This document shows positions 23,830 to 35,180 of a stretch of DNA of 64,000 nucleotides, piece after piece (the stretch's first letter is position 1; the number at the start of each line of letters is the position of its first letter). The translations under genes were made by a program, and so were the position numbers. The notes below the pieces were generated by a model. The model saw only the letters and a program-made list of their open reading frames with translations, had not been told where the DNA came from and searched no databases. This DNA is from Microplitis mediator (Eukaryota; Arthropoda; Insecta; Hymenoptera; Braconidae): positions 18,866,422 to 18,930,421 of the forward strand of contig NC_079973.1 in the NCBI RefSeq assembly GCF_029852145.1, in the 5' to 3' direction.

Positions 23830-24660
23830 GAGAACCGGTTAAACAAGCAAACGTGTGGTTCTCGTTCTTCGCGCGGTGACAGACTGGCCGGCGAACCGAT
23901 CAGGGTTTGGAGTCGATGGTGATACGCTACAAGAGCTGGAGAATGCCAAGCTACCAGAGTAGGGAATACTATACACACTGTACACTATACACTATACACT
24001 TTACTATACTGTATAAACTGTAGACTGGTGTGTAGTTTAGTTTTGTGTAGAGTAGAGTAGTAAGGGTATACGGTGGAACAGGCACACCCGACTGTGCATG
24101 TTATCCCCTTCATATTCGCCCCGGGCAAAAAAGGGGCAGTACTCAGAGGGCGGAATTTACGTGGATGCGGTTCCCGCCTTCGACCGCCTACGAGCTGAAT
24201 CCACTTTAACTTTTATACTGGTGGGGTACAGTAGTATACAATAGCACATTCTCTTTCTCTTATACCCGTGGATGTTGATAACGCTGTATTTACTCCACTC
24301 GTTTATATAGTGTCTATGTGCAATGTTATGTATATGTATTTGTATATATATATACAGACATAGATATGTGTAGTATGATGGTATAGGGATAGGCTGATAG
24401 GGATAGGTTATCGGTGGATTGTCGCGCGGTAATCCCCACTCTTATATTACACATTGTGGGGATTATATCAACGGTTTTGTGTGCCAAGTATAGAGTAAGA
24501 GGGGGTAGATATGCTTAATAAAAGGGATTGAGGGCGACAGAGAGTGGAGGAGATGTTAACCGTGAAATGCGCGCGCAGAAAGTCCAACTCGCGGTTACTG
24601 CTGTGAGAAGGAGTTAGTGTGCTATATGATGTCTTACAATGTATTTCCCTTTCTACTTGC
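23830..24660. promoter_or_regulatory. G+C-richer block upstream of the proposed Sp8/9 first exon
   Basis: This stretch is clearly less A+T-rich than the surroundings and includes CCCCGGGC-type and CGCG-rich segments (24110-24200, 24420-24600), with a short ACTATAC microsatellite near 23960-24000. No coding exon was recognised. Position directly upstream of the first coding exon suggests proximal regulatory DNA. Confidence 0.35.
24430..24465. promoter_or_regulatory. Inverted pair TAATCCCCAC / GTGGGGATTA
   Basis: Two perfect 10-base arms (24430-24439 and 24456-24465) flank a 16-base spacer. Each arm contains TAATCC, the core recognised by K50-type homeodomains such as Orthodenticle/Pitx. It lies about 1 kb upstream of the proposed Sp8/9 start codon. 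The inverted repeat is directly visible; function is inference. Confidence 0.4.
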
Positions 24661-25218
24661 GCGGCGTGATAGGTAGACCCTACTACTAGATAACATTTGC
24701 AATACTACTGCTTAAAGTATTTTTTTTTATACTTTATGATCTGGAGATTTTTTGTTACTGATGTTGATGGCATTATTGTTTTTAGAGATTTTTAAAACTA
24801 AAAAGTTTGGGGGATTTATTGCTCAGCAGAGTTTGGATCTTTAAATGGTTACAAGAACGATAACTTGAGGATACAAGAAAATATGCGAGAACTTACTTTG
24901 GAGCTACGGTGTTTTGTTATATTAATTTGTTTTTTATGCTCGGAAGTTTGAAGCTAACGACTGAAAATTTTTGATTAACTCTCAATAAATGTTTCATGTT
25001 TTTCAAGTTTATATTAAAGATTTTTTTTTTATTTTTAAATTAAATTTTAAATTTAATAGTATTTTTTATTATAATTAATAATAAAATATTTATACATACA
25101 GCAAAAAATTTATTTAGACTTAATTTTTATTACGAATTGATAAAAAATATTTTTAAGTTTATAAATTAAAAAGATTAATTTTTAAACCAAAATAAAAATA
25201 TTTTAAGGAGGGTCTATA
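24661..25218. other. Upstream A+T-rich sequence, nothing recognised
   Basis: A+T-rich DNA with poly-T runs near 24722 and 25020 and no coding, repeat or RNA signature that I can support. Confidence 0.5.
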
Positions 25219-25643
25219 TACACACTGATAAAAAGGTTGACGATTCAAGAGAAAAAATCTTGAACCAAGAATACCATTTTGAAGAAAATGATTTTCTTGA
25301 ACCAAGAGAAAAAATTCTTGAATCAAGAGAAATTTACTTGAACCAAGAATAATTTCTTGGCTCAAGAATTTTTTCTCTTGATTCAAGAAAATCATTTTCT
25401 TCAAAATGGTATCTTTGGTTCAAAATTTTTTCTCTTGAGTCACGAAAATATTTTGGAAGACAAACAGTTTCGGGAACTAACTCAAGATTTCCTTGAGTCA
25501 AGATAATTTGTCTCATCGGTTAAAGAAAATTTGTCTCGGTCAGAAGAGATTATTACTTAATCCCAGAAAAATTAGGTTTTGAAAAGCATTTTTTTGAACC
25601 AAGAATATTTACTTTCAGTAGAGAATTTTTTTTTTTATGTGTA
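25219..25643. mobile_element. Foldback MITE with CTTGAACCAAGA motifs
   Basis: A long inverted repeat is visible: TACCATTTTGAAGAAAATG at about 25272 is answered by CATTTTCTTCAAAATGGTA at about 25393, with arms of some 70-80 bases. Outside the arms, TCAAGA/TCTTGA units continue. Related sequence occurs at 60245-60492. Confidence 0.65.
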
Positions 25644-28600
25644 GTAATTTTTGTCCAAATTTCTTCTTCAAACGAAACCTCTAAACGCAAAATTAAGAAC
25701 AAAGTTCGATGCACACTACTCTATAATCTATCTATACGTTTTTATTTTTCAAAAATGTTCATTTGTTGAAGAGAAAAACGTGGACAAAGTTTCCACTTAC
25801 TGCGCAAGCGCAACAAGGATAGTACCGTTCATCGAATTGGGTGTGATAGAAAAAAAAGTTCAAACCCCTCTTAAGAGAATTAATTTTATGTTTATTTTTA
25901 GCTAAATGATATAAGATTGTAAAACTACCGTTTCGAAATGATAATGACGACAAATGGATTTATATTTAATTTGATTTTTTATAGAAAATTATATACAAAA
26001 ATACTCGGAGGCTATTATGACAAAATAATTTCAGCAAAATTTCAAACGGTCGCCGGCTAAAAAAATGATGAATAAAGAGTGTGTTAACGATATTTATGTA
26101 CATAATAATATGTATATATGTTATAGAAGTCGCCCGAGAGATTGCATGAGCTCACATGTATGCTAGCATCCTAATGCGATTTTAATCGGAGAGTTTGAAT
26201 TTCAAATATTATCGACTTGGACTAATAAAACGGAACAGACGGCGATATATGCCAAAGGAAAGGTAAGGGGTCAATTATAAACTCTCTTGTGCCATAATAT
26301 AACGTCAGTATTGACTACTTCTGGCGTAACCCGCATGCCTTGAATATATTTAATATGTGTAATCTATAAATTATTTATTACACTAGTTATTTTCAACAAA
26401 TCAACTCCGATTGATTTATCAATAAATATTTAATTAATTCAATTTTTTTTTATTAAAAATCAAAAACAAATTATTCTTTTATGCACCGTGAGGAAAAAAT
26501 AAAAAAGCGAGTCTTGTTAGATATTTGAAGGCTGTAAGGCTGCATTAATCACATTATCCAGCCACCCCCGAATAGAGCGACGGTGCCAAAGGCGATGATG
26601 TGGACATCGCGTGCCATCCTGCCACAAAAGGTGTAGAGTGTACGATAGTCGGTCGAACGGAGCTTGTTCCCGGTATATATAGCCGCCGTCGGATACAAGG
26701 GGCGGCGTACACGAGGCGTCGTGGCGCGCGAGAAAAGGGATGTTTTACAATGACTCGCGCGATCTTCTCTCTCTGATAGATATTAACCCACGCACCTACT
26801 TCGGTTCACGCTAAATTTGTGATCCCGACTGCGTGCCGAGATGCGTGACAGGATCAACAGATAAACGTTGCTTTTCAATGTTAAAAAAAAATAAAACATA
26901 AAAGAGCTCTTTTGGGTAACATATATCTCTGCTCCTGATTTGAAAGGCTAAGAATATATAGTAGCTTGTTTTTTATGATTTATTAACTATAGTTTTCTAT
27001 TAATGAAACATATTTTTTACTTCACGCTTTTATTTTCATATTATACAGATTTATTACCTACGCCTATGGTTATTATCAATGAAAAATTATTTTTATTATT
27101 TATTGCAAGAGTTTATTTAAAAAAAAAATTTAATTAAAAATTATTCACATTTTTTTTTTTAATATTTAAAAACAAAATAATGAGGAAAGAAGTCTTTAAG
27201 AGATTTAAAAAAAACTATTTTAAAAATTTAATTAATAATAATAATTATTGAGGATGTAATGGTTATTTTTACTTCTAAGTATAAAATTAAAACTAATAGT
27301 TAGTTAAGATTTAAAAAAAAAATTTAAGTGTAAAATAATGACATGGAACAAGTAACTAATTAGTGGCGAAGATAAAAATTGTCTATAATAGAAAGGCAAA
27401 TGACGTGACGAAAAAAAAATGCATGGAAGTAGCTGACAGGTTTACACAGTTAATGTGTCTCCCTCGATCACTTTTTTTCTCTCCTTCATCATCCATTCAA
27501 TAATTTTTTTAAGTTTTTTTTTATTATTATTATTATTATTATTCTTATATACATATATATTCTTCCGGACCTTTCCGATTCTCGCCGATTCACTCACTCG
27601 ACGACGACGTAATCTATACTTATCGGCTTCTGTGGGTACGGATCGAGCGCCGATCGACTTTCAATGATGGATCGTTGATTGGCAGACAGAGACTTCGGGG
27701 TTGAAAGGGAAATGGGCTACGGGGGCGGATAATAACAGAGCGGTGACGGAAGGACGCGCATAGGACCAAAGCCGAGTGTAAGACAAAGATGCCCAAGAAT
27801 TTATCTCTGCACTGACGAAAAAGACAGAGAGAAAATATCCCGCCGCTGAGGATCAATGCTGAGCATCAAAGAGCTCTGTGCCAGTGGGATATATAAAGAC
27901 TTTGGTGTGTTACCTTTTGCTCTTATGCTTCTTCATTGCCATGTGGTCATCGGCCGAGATCCTGATCTGCTCTCATAATTAACTGAAAATCGTTGCCCTC
28001 AAGAAGATCGAATATAAAGATCCATCATCCAAAGTATCCATAACTTTTTTATATTAAAAGCTCTTATAAATATGAATACAATCTTGCGTCTTAATTATAT
28101 TATAACATTTTGTATAAATATACTGACAAAATATGTATCAAGGAAAGTTATTAAAAACGGTTGGAAAAATAATTGTTGCTCGAGCATGTGCAGTAGTTGA
28201 CAACAAATATAATACAAAAAGAAAAACTCGTTCGCGGTTGATTTACGTCCTCATAACAACGCCCAGCTATGATTTCGTCAGCTATGTATGTACGTACACT
28301 TGAGTCTTGAGTCTCGTTCCAACTAACTGCGGATATATACACGTTTATTCCCAAGATGACGGTCGTGCAGTAATGGGGATGGGACACACTAGGCGCCCAG
28401 ATTTATGAGATGTTCTCGAGGAATACTCCATAACTCATTGTCACTTTTTTGCACAAAGATTTATTCAACTCTCATCCTTCTATCTTATTATTTTATTTTT
28501 CATTTAATATATATGATGCACAGTTAAGAAATACTAACCACGGTTTTATGCATTACTGCACTTATTTACACACTTTATGTTGAAAGACACTAATCAAATT

Positions 28601-29483
28601 TTAAAGTGTGATGACATATTTTTAGATAAGCTTTCAGCAGCTATATGTTAATACTCTTCAACATATTAATAGCCATTAACAGTTAACTAAATTTAATAAT
28701 TTTAAAATAAAATCGATGTAAAATTTGATTGGTGTGATTTAGCCATGTGATGAGATGCGGGGCGATAAATTGAATGGTAATATTTGCGGTGTGGTAGTGA
28801 CACGAGCCGCTAATAATAATTATTTATGAATATAATGTGTCCTTAAAATTGAGTAAATGACGGTTAAAATCAAAAACCGGCGTTAAATTAACGCGCATGT
28901 ACCTAGGCCTGGCGAATAAGTTGAGATTGCAGAATGACGTGCAAACTGAGGGACGCCCTCGTCCGCCCCCTGGCAATGCGGTAATCACTATAATTACGTA
29001 TCGAGCCCTTATATTAATATCCCCCAGCAACATCTCTTTTCCTTGTCGATTTCGTCCTCATCGTCGTTCATTCGCCTTTCTTCGTGAAAGCTACTTCTTC
29101 ACAACCTTTCACGCGAACCTATCAACCCAGATTTAGTGGTTCATGTATATATATATTCATACATTCTTATATCTACAACATTTCTCGGCATTTATGACCG
29201 ACATTTCCACACCGCAACATCCATTTCACGTAAACATACTGGTTGTATATTTTTTTATGGTCCATTTTACTCTTTACAACATTGTAAAATATTATTTTTT
29301 AAATATATATTCATCAATATTAAAGAGCTGTTATCCTTTAACTATATAATATCTTCAGGAAAATATAAAACTTAAGTGGATATCATTGAAAAGTTTACTT
29401 TTAACACTAAAAAGTTTGGCCAATGACCTACAGCCGTAAAATAAATTTTTCTTACAGAATTCATAATATAGTTTTTTTTTAAA
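25644..29483. other. Upstream sequence with islands, no recognised gene
   Basis: A+T-rich DNA (26340-26480, 26880-27430) alternates with more complex stretches (26130-26330, 27560-27980, 28150-28400, 28740-29130). A TTA microsatellite lies near 27524-27542. Short frames in the complex stretches match nothing I know. Confidence 0.45.
26560..26860. promoter_or_regulatory. CpG-rich island with central TATATATA
   Basis: GTATATATAGCC at about 26672-26683 sits inside a CG-dense stretch (GCCGCCGTCGG, GGGGCGGCG, GTGGCGCGCGAG). The TATA is nearly symmetric, so either strand could be used; on the minus strand it would lie about 3.2 kb upstream of the proposed Sp8/9 first exon. An Sp-type GC box (GGGGCGG) is present. 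Promoter function is inference. Confidence 0.35.
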
Positions 29484-29989
29484 CCAGGGTCAAAAAAATA
29501 ACTTGATTTTGGCGTAATTTTAAAAATTGAACTTGACAAAAGCAAGTCAACTTTAAGTTCTTTTTTTAATAAGTGAAAAACATTTTAAAATGTGAAAACA
29601 CATTTGGTTTTGACTTGCCAAGTAGCACACTTGACTTTGTGACATCTATATAATAAAGATAGAAGTTTTGAATCTGTTTTATGACATATCGATAAGGGAC
29701 CAAAATGTTGACAAAACGATCAGAAATTAATGTCACCGAAAAAATATCTGCTTAGAAGACTTGACACAAGTGACGACAAAAAGTAAATTACAAATAATGG
29801 GCAAATACCCTTATAGGAAGAAACAATAGGCCCAAGCTTGACTAAAGCTTGGCGCAAGACTTATTAACTCTGGGGAAAGCTTGAAATCTAAGCTTGGCCC
29901 AAGTCTGTCTAAGCATCGAAATGATAACACTCAGCCAAGCTTGAGTGACAGTGTTGTGCCAAGACTGTTGCTAAATAAGCACCTATGCT

Positions 29990-30178
29990 TGTTAAAAATA
30001 AATTAAAAAAAAAACAAATATTAGTAGACACCTGCGTGATGGTAACATATGGAATTAAATTTGTGCACAGAGAAATCAGGTGGATCGATGAAACTAATTT
30101 TTTTTTGCGTTTGCTGAGTCTCGAACCTGGTCCTTCATAGCTGCTAGGCAAGCGTCTTATCCACTAGGCTGTTACGCT
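29990..30178 (-). mobile_element. tRNA-derived SINE
   Basis: Read on the minus strand from 30178, the head is tRNA-like: A box TAGTGGATAAG (30166-30156) and B box GGTTCGAGAC (30127-30118), about 30 bases apart, as in a tRNA gene. An arm-like end GCAAACGC closes the head at 30107. A non-tRNA body follows and ends in T- and A-rich sequence near 30000. RNA polymerase III would use these boxes. The stem pairs imperfectly, so this is a retroposon and not a working tRNA gene. Confidence 0.68.
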
Positions 30179-30225
30179 ATTCACAGAAGCCAGTGGTTTT
30201 TAGGTACCATTTGTTATTTAGACTG

Positions 30226-30655
30226 GTGAACCAAGGCTTGTCACTTGAGTAATGGTTGAACCTTGTCCCAAGACTGGCAAACCAAGGTTTGTCACTTGAA
30301 TATTGGCTGAATCCTGGCCCAAGACTGGCAAACCAAGGTTTGTCACTTGAATTGGCTGAATCTTGGCCCAAGACTGGCAAACCAAGGCTTGTCAATTAAA
30401 TGTCTGTTGAATCTTGGCCCAAGACTGGCAAACCAAGGTTTGTCACTTGAGTATTGGCTGAATCCTGGCCCAAGACTGGCAAACCAAGGCTTGTCAATTA
30501 AATGTCTGTTGAATCTTGGCCCAAGACTGGCAAATCAAGGCTTGTCAATTAAATGTCTGTTGAATCTTGGCCCAAGACTGACAAACCAAGACTTGTCACT
30601 TGAGTATTGGCTAAACCTTGGTTCAAGACCGGCAAACCAAGTCTTGTCACATAAG
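30226..30655. repeat. 51-bp minisatellite, about 8.5 units
   Basis: The unit starts GCAAACCAAGGCTTGTCA and ends GGCCCAAGACTG. Most units are 51 bases, with one about 49. Two alternating unit types are visible: one with AATTAAATGTCTGTTG and one with ACTTGAGTATTGGCTG. Because 51 is divisible by three, frames stay open on both strands and give a false 17-residue repeat protein. Confidence 0.9.
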
Positions 30656-31208
30656 TCATCTAAACGATTTTTTAATTGAAATGTCTTTTTTAAGATAGGA
30701 CAAATAACAAAAATTTTCTATGTCTCCGAGGACCAATATCTGTATATCTTATTTATATAAAAAAAAACTTGACTTTGACAAAAAAAAATTTGTTTGTCCT
30801 TTTAAAACACATCTTAATGACATCTAAAAGTTGTCTCTGTGCAACTTGGGTTACTTTTGACTAAGGTCTTACTTAGTACCGAATTACGCCAACTATAAGC
30901 CAAATTAAAGCCACGTTGACTTGGATTTGTCTTAAATGACTCAAATTCAAGTAATTTAAGTCAAATCCAAGTCCACGTGACTTCAATTTGACAGTTTACT
31001 TAAAGTTTTAAGCTAAAAGTCATATTAAAGTTGAAAAAGTAAGTGTAGCCAAAATTAAGTTAATTAAGTCAAAAGCAAGTCCAATAAAAAAAGTCGAAAT
31101 CAAGTTATTTTTTTGACCCGGGAAATCGTTAAAAATTTTTTTAACAGTTTTGAGGATAAAAAAAAAAAAGTAACTGAATCAATTGATTGAATACAAGTGT
31201 AAAGGGCA

Positions 31209-31245
31209 TATAAAAGCACAGTTGTAGAAGTTTCCGGCAGTTAGA
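31209..31245 (+). promoter_or_regulatory. Candidate TATA-initiator promoter
   Basis: TATAAAAG at 31209-31216 is followed 30 bases later by GCAGTT with A at 31239, a textbook spacing. An ATG at 31296 downstream opens only 11 codons. No gene is evident behind it, so this may be a noncoding promoter or chance. Confidence 0.3.
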
Positions 31246-33164
31246 AATATAAGCTATTGCGTGTTTCAGTGGTGGTGTGAGAGACCAAGGCAGCGATGAG
31301 TACAGAGCTACAAAATTGCCCGATAAATTGAATTTCCATTGGAAAATTGGCAGAATGCGTAGTTTAAATAAAACGATGGCTACAGCTAGTTCGATACGAC
31401 CTTTAGGGCAAATTTACGATCACAACAAGCAGACTATAGTCTGCTATATACGATGACGACAAAGATGACGAAAAGAGTAGGAGAATTAGATGATATAGTT
31501 ATGAATGTCGTATTGGCCGTTATGGATGCTGGGAGATGAACAATTAATGAAGGGGTGGTACTGTAACGCCCAGGACGCTGTCGACGCAGGACTCATTCAG
31601 TCGATCATCGGTTGATCTTGTCAAATATCGTTAGGGAATCACGCTTTACAACTTTAAATTGCGGAAGGCGTCTATCGACACCATCCCCAAAACCCACTCA
31701 ACTTGGTGTGCGTAGGAGAGTATACATATATGTATATAGTATAGAAGTTTGTCTCTTAAACAGAGGGTAAAACTCTTAGGAAAATTTTGATGTTAGTTGA
31801 CTTTGACGTGTAAATTATTTTATGCTATTTTTGTTTTTATTTCAAGGATTTGTGTCGTTCGTCTAAAATAATAATAGTATATACATTGTGTGCATTATAT
31901 CTTACTCAAGATGACTATGGTATTTTGTAAAAGAGTCGTATGTGATTAAAGTCACACGCAAAGCTCGTAAATTTTCTATAAACAACAATGTCAGGAGAAT
32001 TTGCGTCATGATGATGAGGAAAAAAATAAATATTTTAACATAAAAAATAAAAACTGGAGTAAGTGCGGTAGTGTTAACAGCAATTTAGTCGAGTGGAAAA
32101 TTGGATCATAATCAACTTTTGAAGTTAAATTTTCTTGAAACCCTGTTTCTTGACTACTCATTGACCGCACGTCCTATGCCCTATATACGATATACGGCAT
32201 TGAATGTGTGTTTTATTATGTATATACGTGGCCTGTAGAGACTTTATAACGCGTGATAAAATCATTTGCATGGCTTGTACAGCTCATCGTGCCACTAATT
32301 ACCGGGTGCAGTGAAAAATGTTTTACAGCATGCGAGAATTTAAATATACTTGGGCCACTCTCACTTCTCTGATAACACCGGGTCTTAAGTAAATCTTGAC
32401 GGTTTCATTGCGAAACTCTTGAGCTAAATTATTTTTTCAAGATTTTTAACTGGCATATAATTTGTTTCAGACTTTTTTTTACTGTAAACATTTAAGGTTA
32501 TTAATTATTAAAAAATTACAATTAATTATTAATTTTTTTTTAAATGTTTAACTAATTTACCTCAAGATATTCCGTATCTGTTGACGAGAGATGACTCGAT
32601 TGTGACATTTGTGTCATTACTACACTCTGGGGGTGAGCTTGTTGTGGATATTGATATGCACAATTCATTTTTTAAATTTTTTATTCACTATTTTTTTCAG
32701 TCAAAAAATTTTATTTGTGATTTTTAATTTTTTTTCAACTATTCAATTTAATGTGTTTTCATTAAATTTTTTTATTTTTCTATGTTATCATTAGTCATTA
32801 TTCATAATAAAAATTAATTAATTATTATTTCAATTCACTTCTTAAATTTAACTCACAAACACTTGAATACTTAATGAATTTTTTTTGTTTTAAATATATT
32901 ACATGATAAAATGAGTAATATTAAATAATATAAAAATCACTCTTTATATTTAAATGTAAGTTTAATTTAAAAAAAAAATTGACTTGACCGTAGCACGTGT
33001 GTTAAACATAATAAAGTGTATGAAAGAGTTTAATGATACGTGGATTTAATAATCGTGATTATAGAAGTAATGGGTTATAATATTATAATATTACGAGAGA
33101 GCAAGTAGAGATATCGATGCGGCACTCATCAGGGAACAATTATAACTGAGGTTTTTCGAACGGC

Positions 33165-33440
33165 GCCGGGTGTCGGGGGCTACAGAGTTGAGTAGAGAAA
33201 GAGAGAGAGAGAGAGAGAGACCAGAGAGCTGAGCGCTCGTTCGCTCGCGCGGAGGCGGATCATTCCCGCGACTCGCGTGTGTAGTTCACTACTCAGCGAT
33301 TTAACTCTCTCTTACTAAACTCTTTTTCTCTTTCACTCTATCAGTATTTCTCATTCGCGGTTGCGTGTGCGCGGGACACTTGCCGATTCCTCAGCGCGTG
33401 TATTCATCCGCGATGTGATGCGTGGGCCCGGTATACGACT
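33165..33440. promoter_or_regulatory. CpG-rich, GAGA-containing island
   Basis: CG-dense sequence (CGGCGCCGGG, GCTCGCGCGGAGGCGG, GCGTGTGCGCGGGAC) surrounds a GA microsatellite at 33198-33221. An insect initiator match TCAGTA lies at 33341-33346 on the plus strand. GA repeats bound by GAGA factor are common in insect promoters. It is about 10 kb upstream of the proposed Sp8/9 first exon and could be an alternative promoter for it. Confidence 0.4.
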
Positions 33441-34671
33441 GGTTGATGTGCACTAATACTTGCTAAAATTTAACAAATGTCTACATATGTAAATACATAT
33501 ATATATGTTTGAAGAATGAGGATTATACATATGAACATTTATGCATGGGGAAGGTGTTGCTGTTGTATTCTGGTGGGGTCTCAGACCGCCCTCTAACCCG
33601 TCTTCGTCTTCCCTTTTTATACCCCTTTCATCTCCCCAATCCCCTTTTTACCTCCAACTATCTCAACCGTGAGTCTGATCTCCACCAATTAAAAATCTCT
33701 GTAAATCACGTGGGATGTTTACTTTTTTTTTTTTTCTACTGGATTTTTTTATTTTGGATCAAGTATTCATACATAATGCGTTTTATTAGAAGTTTTTAGA
33801 ACTTTCAAATTTTAATTTTATATTTTATAAAAATTAACTTTGACATTTAATATATAAAAAAATTTAATGTACAGTAATTTGTACAGCTATAGACTCAAAT
33901 CATAGAGAAATTGATTTATCAAAGATAAATGGTATTATATTCGTTACGCTGTATATTAAATTCTCAAATGGACAAACTACATCTCGTTTATACATCAAAG
34001 ACATATTATATATACTATTATTATTATTAAAAACATGTGATATTTCATAATTTATTTAATCAGGCATTAAATGTCAGGTACTAGTATAAAATGACACGCA
34101 TGATTAGTCGAGACATTTCAAATAAAGGTGTATCCTATACATAATTTATTGACATGAAAATAAATAAGTAAACTCGAGTTTAAAAGGTTTTACATAAAAA
34201 TGTAAAACATTATTATAGATAATAATGTTCCAAACTCACCAATAGCAGACTTTATTACCAGAACTTGATCTCTTTTTGAGTCAAAATTTAAGGCATACTT
34301 TGAACCTAAATGAGCATTGAAAACCGACGTTAGACTTTTTATGAAATAATCATTGTAAAAGCTGGAAATGAACCAACTTAGACTTACAAAGGCCTGAATT
34401 TGGCCTACAAAGTCATATAACGTGAAACGAACGAACTCAGAATTTCTTAAATCGACTCGATCTCTATTGGTCCCAGGCTGCTTCTAAGTCCTACTCCACT
34501 TCTAGGTATCATTAGTCTATGCTGATAAAATCGCTGGATTACTTGCAGCAATTTTTTGCTAGTCTTATAGAATTTTTTTAAATCGACCCTCTGTTAGTCC
34601 CAGGCTGCCTATATGGGACCCAATCTATTCTTGGGTGTCATTAGACCGCTGGAGAGATGACTGGATCACTT

Positions 34672-34792
34672 GCTCTCTAAACATGAATTAGTGAAAATAA
34701 GTGACCCGAACCACTAATTTCAAAAAGTGGTTCGGTTCGCACTCAAAATTAGTGAATATTCACTTATATCACTTATTCATGTTTAGAGAGTG
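34672..34792. mobile_element. Hairpin MITE, CTCTCTAAACATGAATTAGTG ends
   Basis: The arms CTCTCTAAACATGAAT (left) and ATTCATGTTTAGAGAG (right) are inverted. A second inner inverted pair GAACCACT / AGTGGTTC is present. It belongs to the same style of element as 34899-35063 and 50879-50996. Confidence 0.65.
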
Positions 34793-34898
34793 AATCAATT
34801 CTCCAGTAGTCCGCGAGTTTCACAATTTTACCTTTTTGGAGTATTCCTTGCAAGTCCTCCCTTCTGTTAAGTCTAGTTACGTTCGTTTTACGATTCAT

Positions 34899-35063
34899 AC
34901 CCTCTAAAAATGAATCAGTAAAATTAACTGCGAATCAGTGGATACTTACTATTTCTACAGCTATAAGTATACCACTAATTCAACCAGTGGTATACTTATA
35001 GCTTGTTCCCAGTGGATATTAATTAATTCGAAGTGAATTTTACTGATTCATTTTTATAGAGTA
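34899..35063. mobile_element. Hairpin MITE with double dyad
   Basis: The outer arms are CTCTAAAAATGAATCAGTAA and its inverse ending in TTTTTATAGAGT. The inner perfect 17-base arms are GCTATAAGTATACCACT (34960-34976) and AGTGGTATACTTATAGC (34986-35002). It is inserted in the 34.3-35.2 kb foldback element. Confidence 0.7.
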
Positions 35064-35180
35064 TGTAGGTCTAATTCATGCCTTCATAAGTCTCTAAGTT
35101 AGGTTCAATTCAAGCCTTGGTATGTCCAAGTAGGTTTTCAGTACTTATTTAGGTTTAAAGTGTGCCTTAAATTTCGACTC

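Larger units (their letters stand above)
29484..31122. mobile_element. Composite CCCGGGTCAAAAA element carrying insertions
   Basis: The left end CCAGGGTCAAAAAAATAACT and right end AGTTATTTTTTTGACCCGGG form a terminal inverted repeat of more than 20 bases. Family sequence (AAAACACATTTGGTTTTGAC) runs to about 29618 and resumes by about 30840. Between them are AAGCTTGGC-rich sequence, a tRNA-derived SINE and a 51-bp minisatellite. It is about 1.64 kb, against about 0.45 kb for an uninterrupted copy. Confidence 0.65.
31123..34277. other. Upstream sequence without recognised gene
   Basis: 31200-31740 and 32150-32420 are fairly complex; 32440-33060 and 33790-34260 are very A+T-rich. No coding exon was recognised. 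Candidate promoter sites within it are listed separately. Confidence 0.45.
34278..35180. mobile_element. About 900-bp foldback element with two nested hairpin elements
   Basis: The left end (34278-34326, GAGTCAAAATTTAAGGCATA...) and the right end read on the opposite strand (35180-35131, GAGTCGAAATTTAAGGCACA...) match over about 50 bases. Inside, a block of roughly 100 bases with GGTCCCAGGCTGC/AGTCCCAGGCTGC is present twice (from about 34440 and 34562). Two hairpin MITEs interrupt it. No transposase frame was seen. Confidence 0.7.

Noticed and set aside
30107..30178. Functional tRNA gene
   Set aside because: The A and B boxes fit, but the acceptor and anticodon stems do not pair properly, and the sequence continues into a SINE-like body.
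30226..30655. CRISPR-like array
   Set aside because: The units are directly adjacent 51-bp repeats without unique spacers, in a eukaryotic genome.
30177..30679. Repeat protein with 17-residue units (LGPRLANQG-type on plus, SSDKPWFASLG-type on minus)
   Set aside because: Both strands are open only because the minisatellite unit is 51 bases; no start context, flanking exons or known family.
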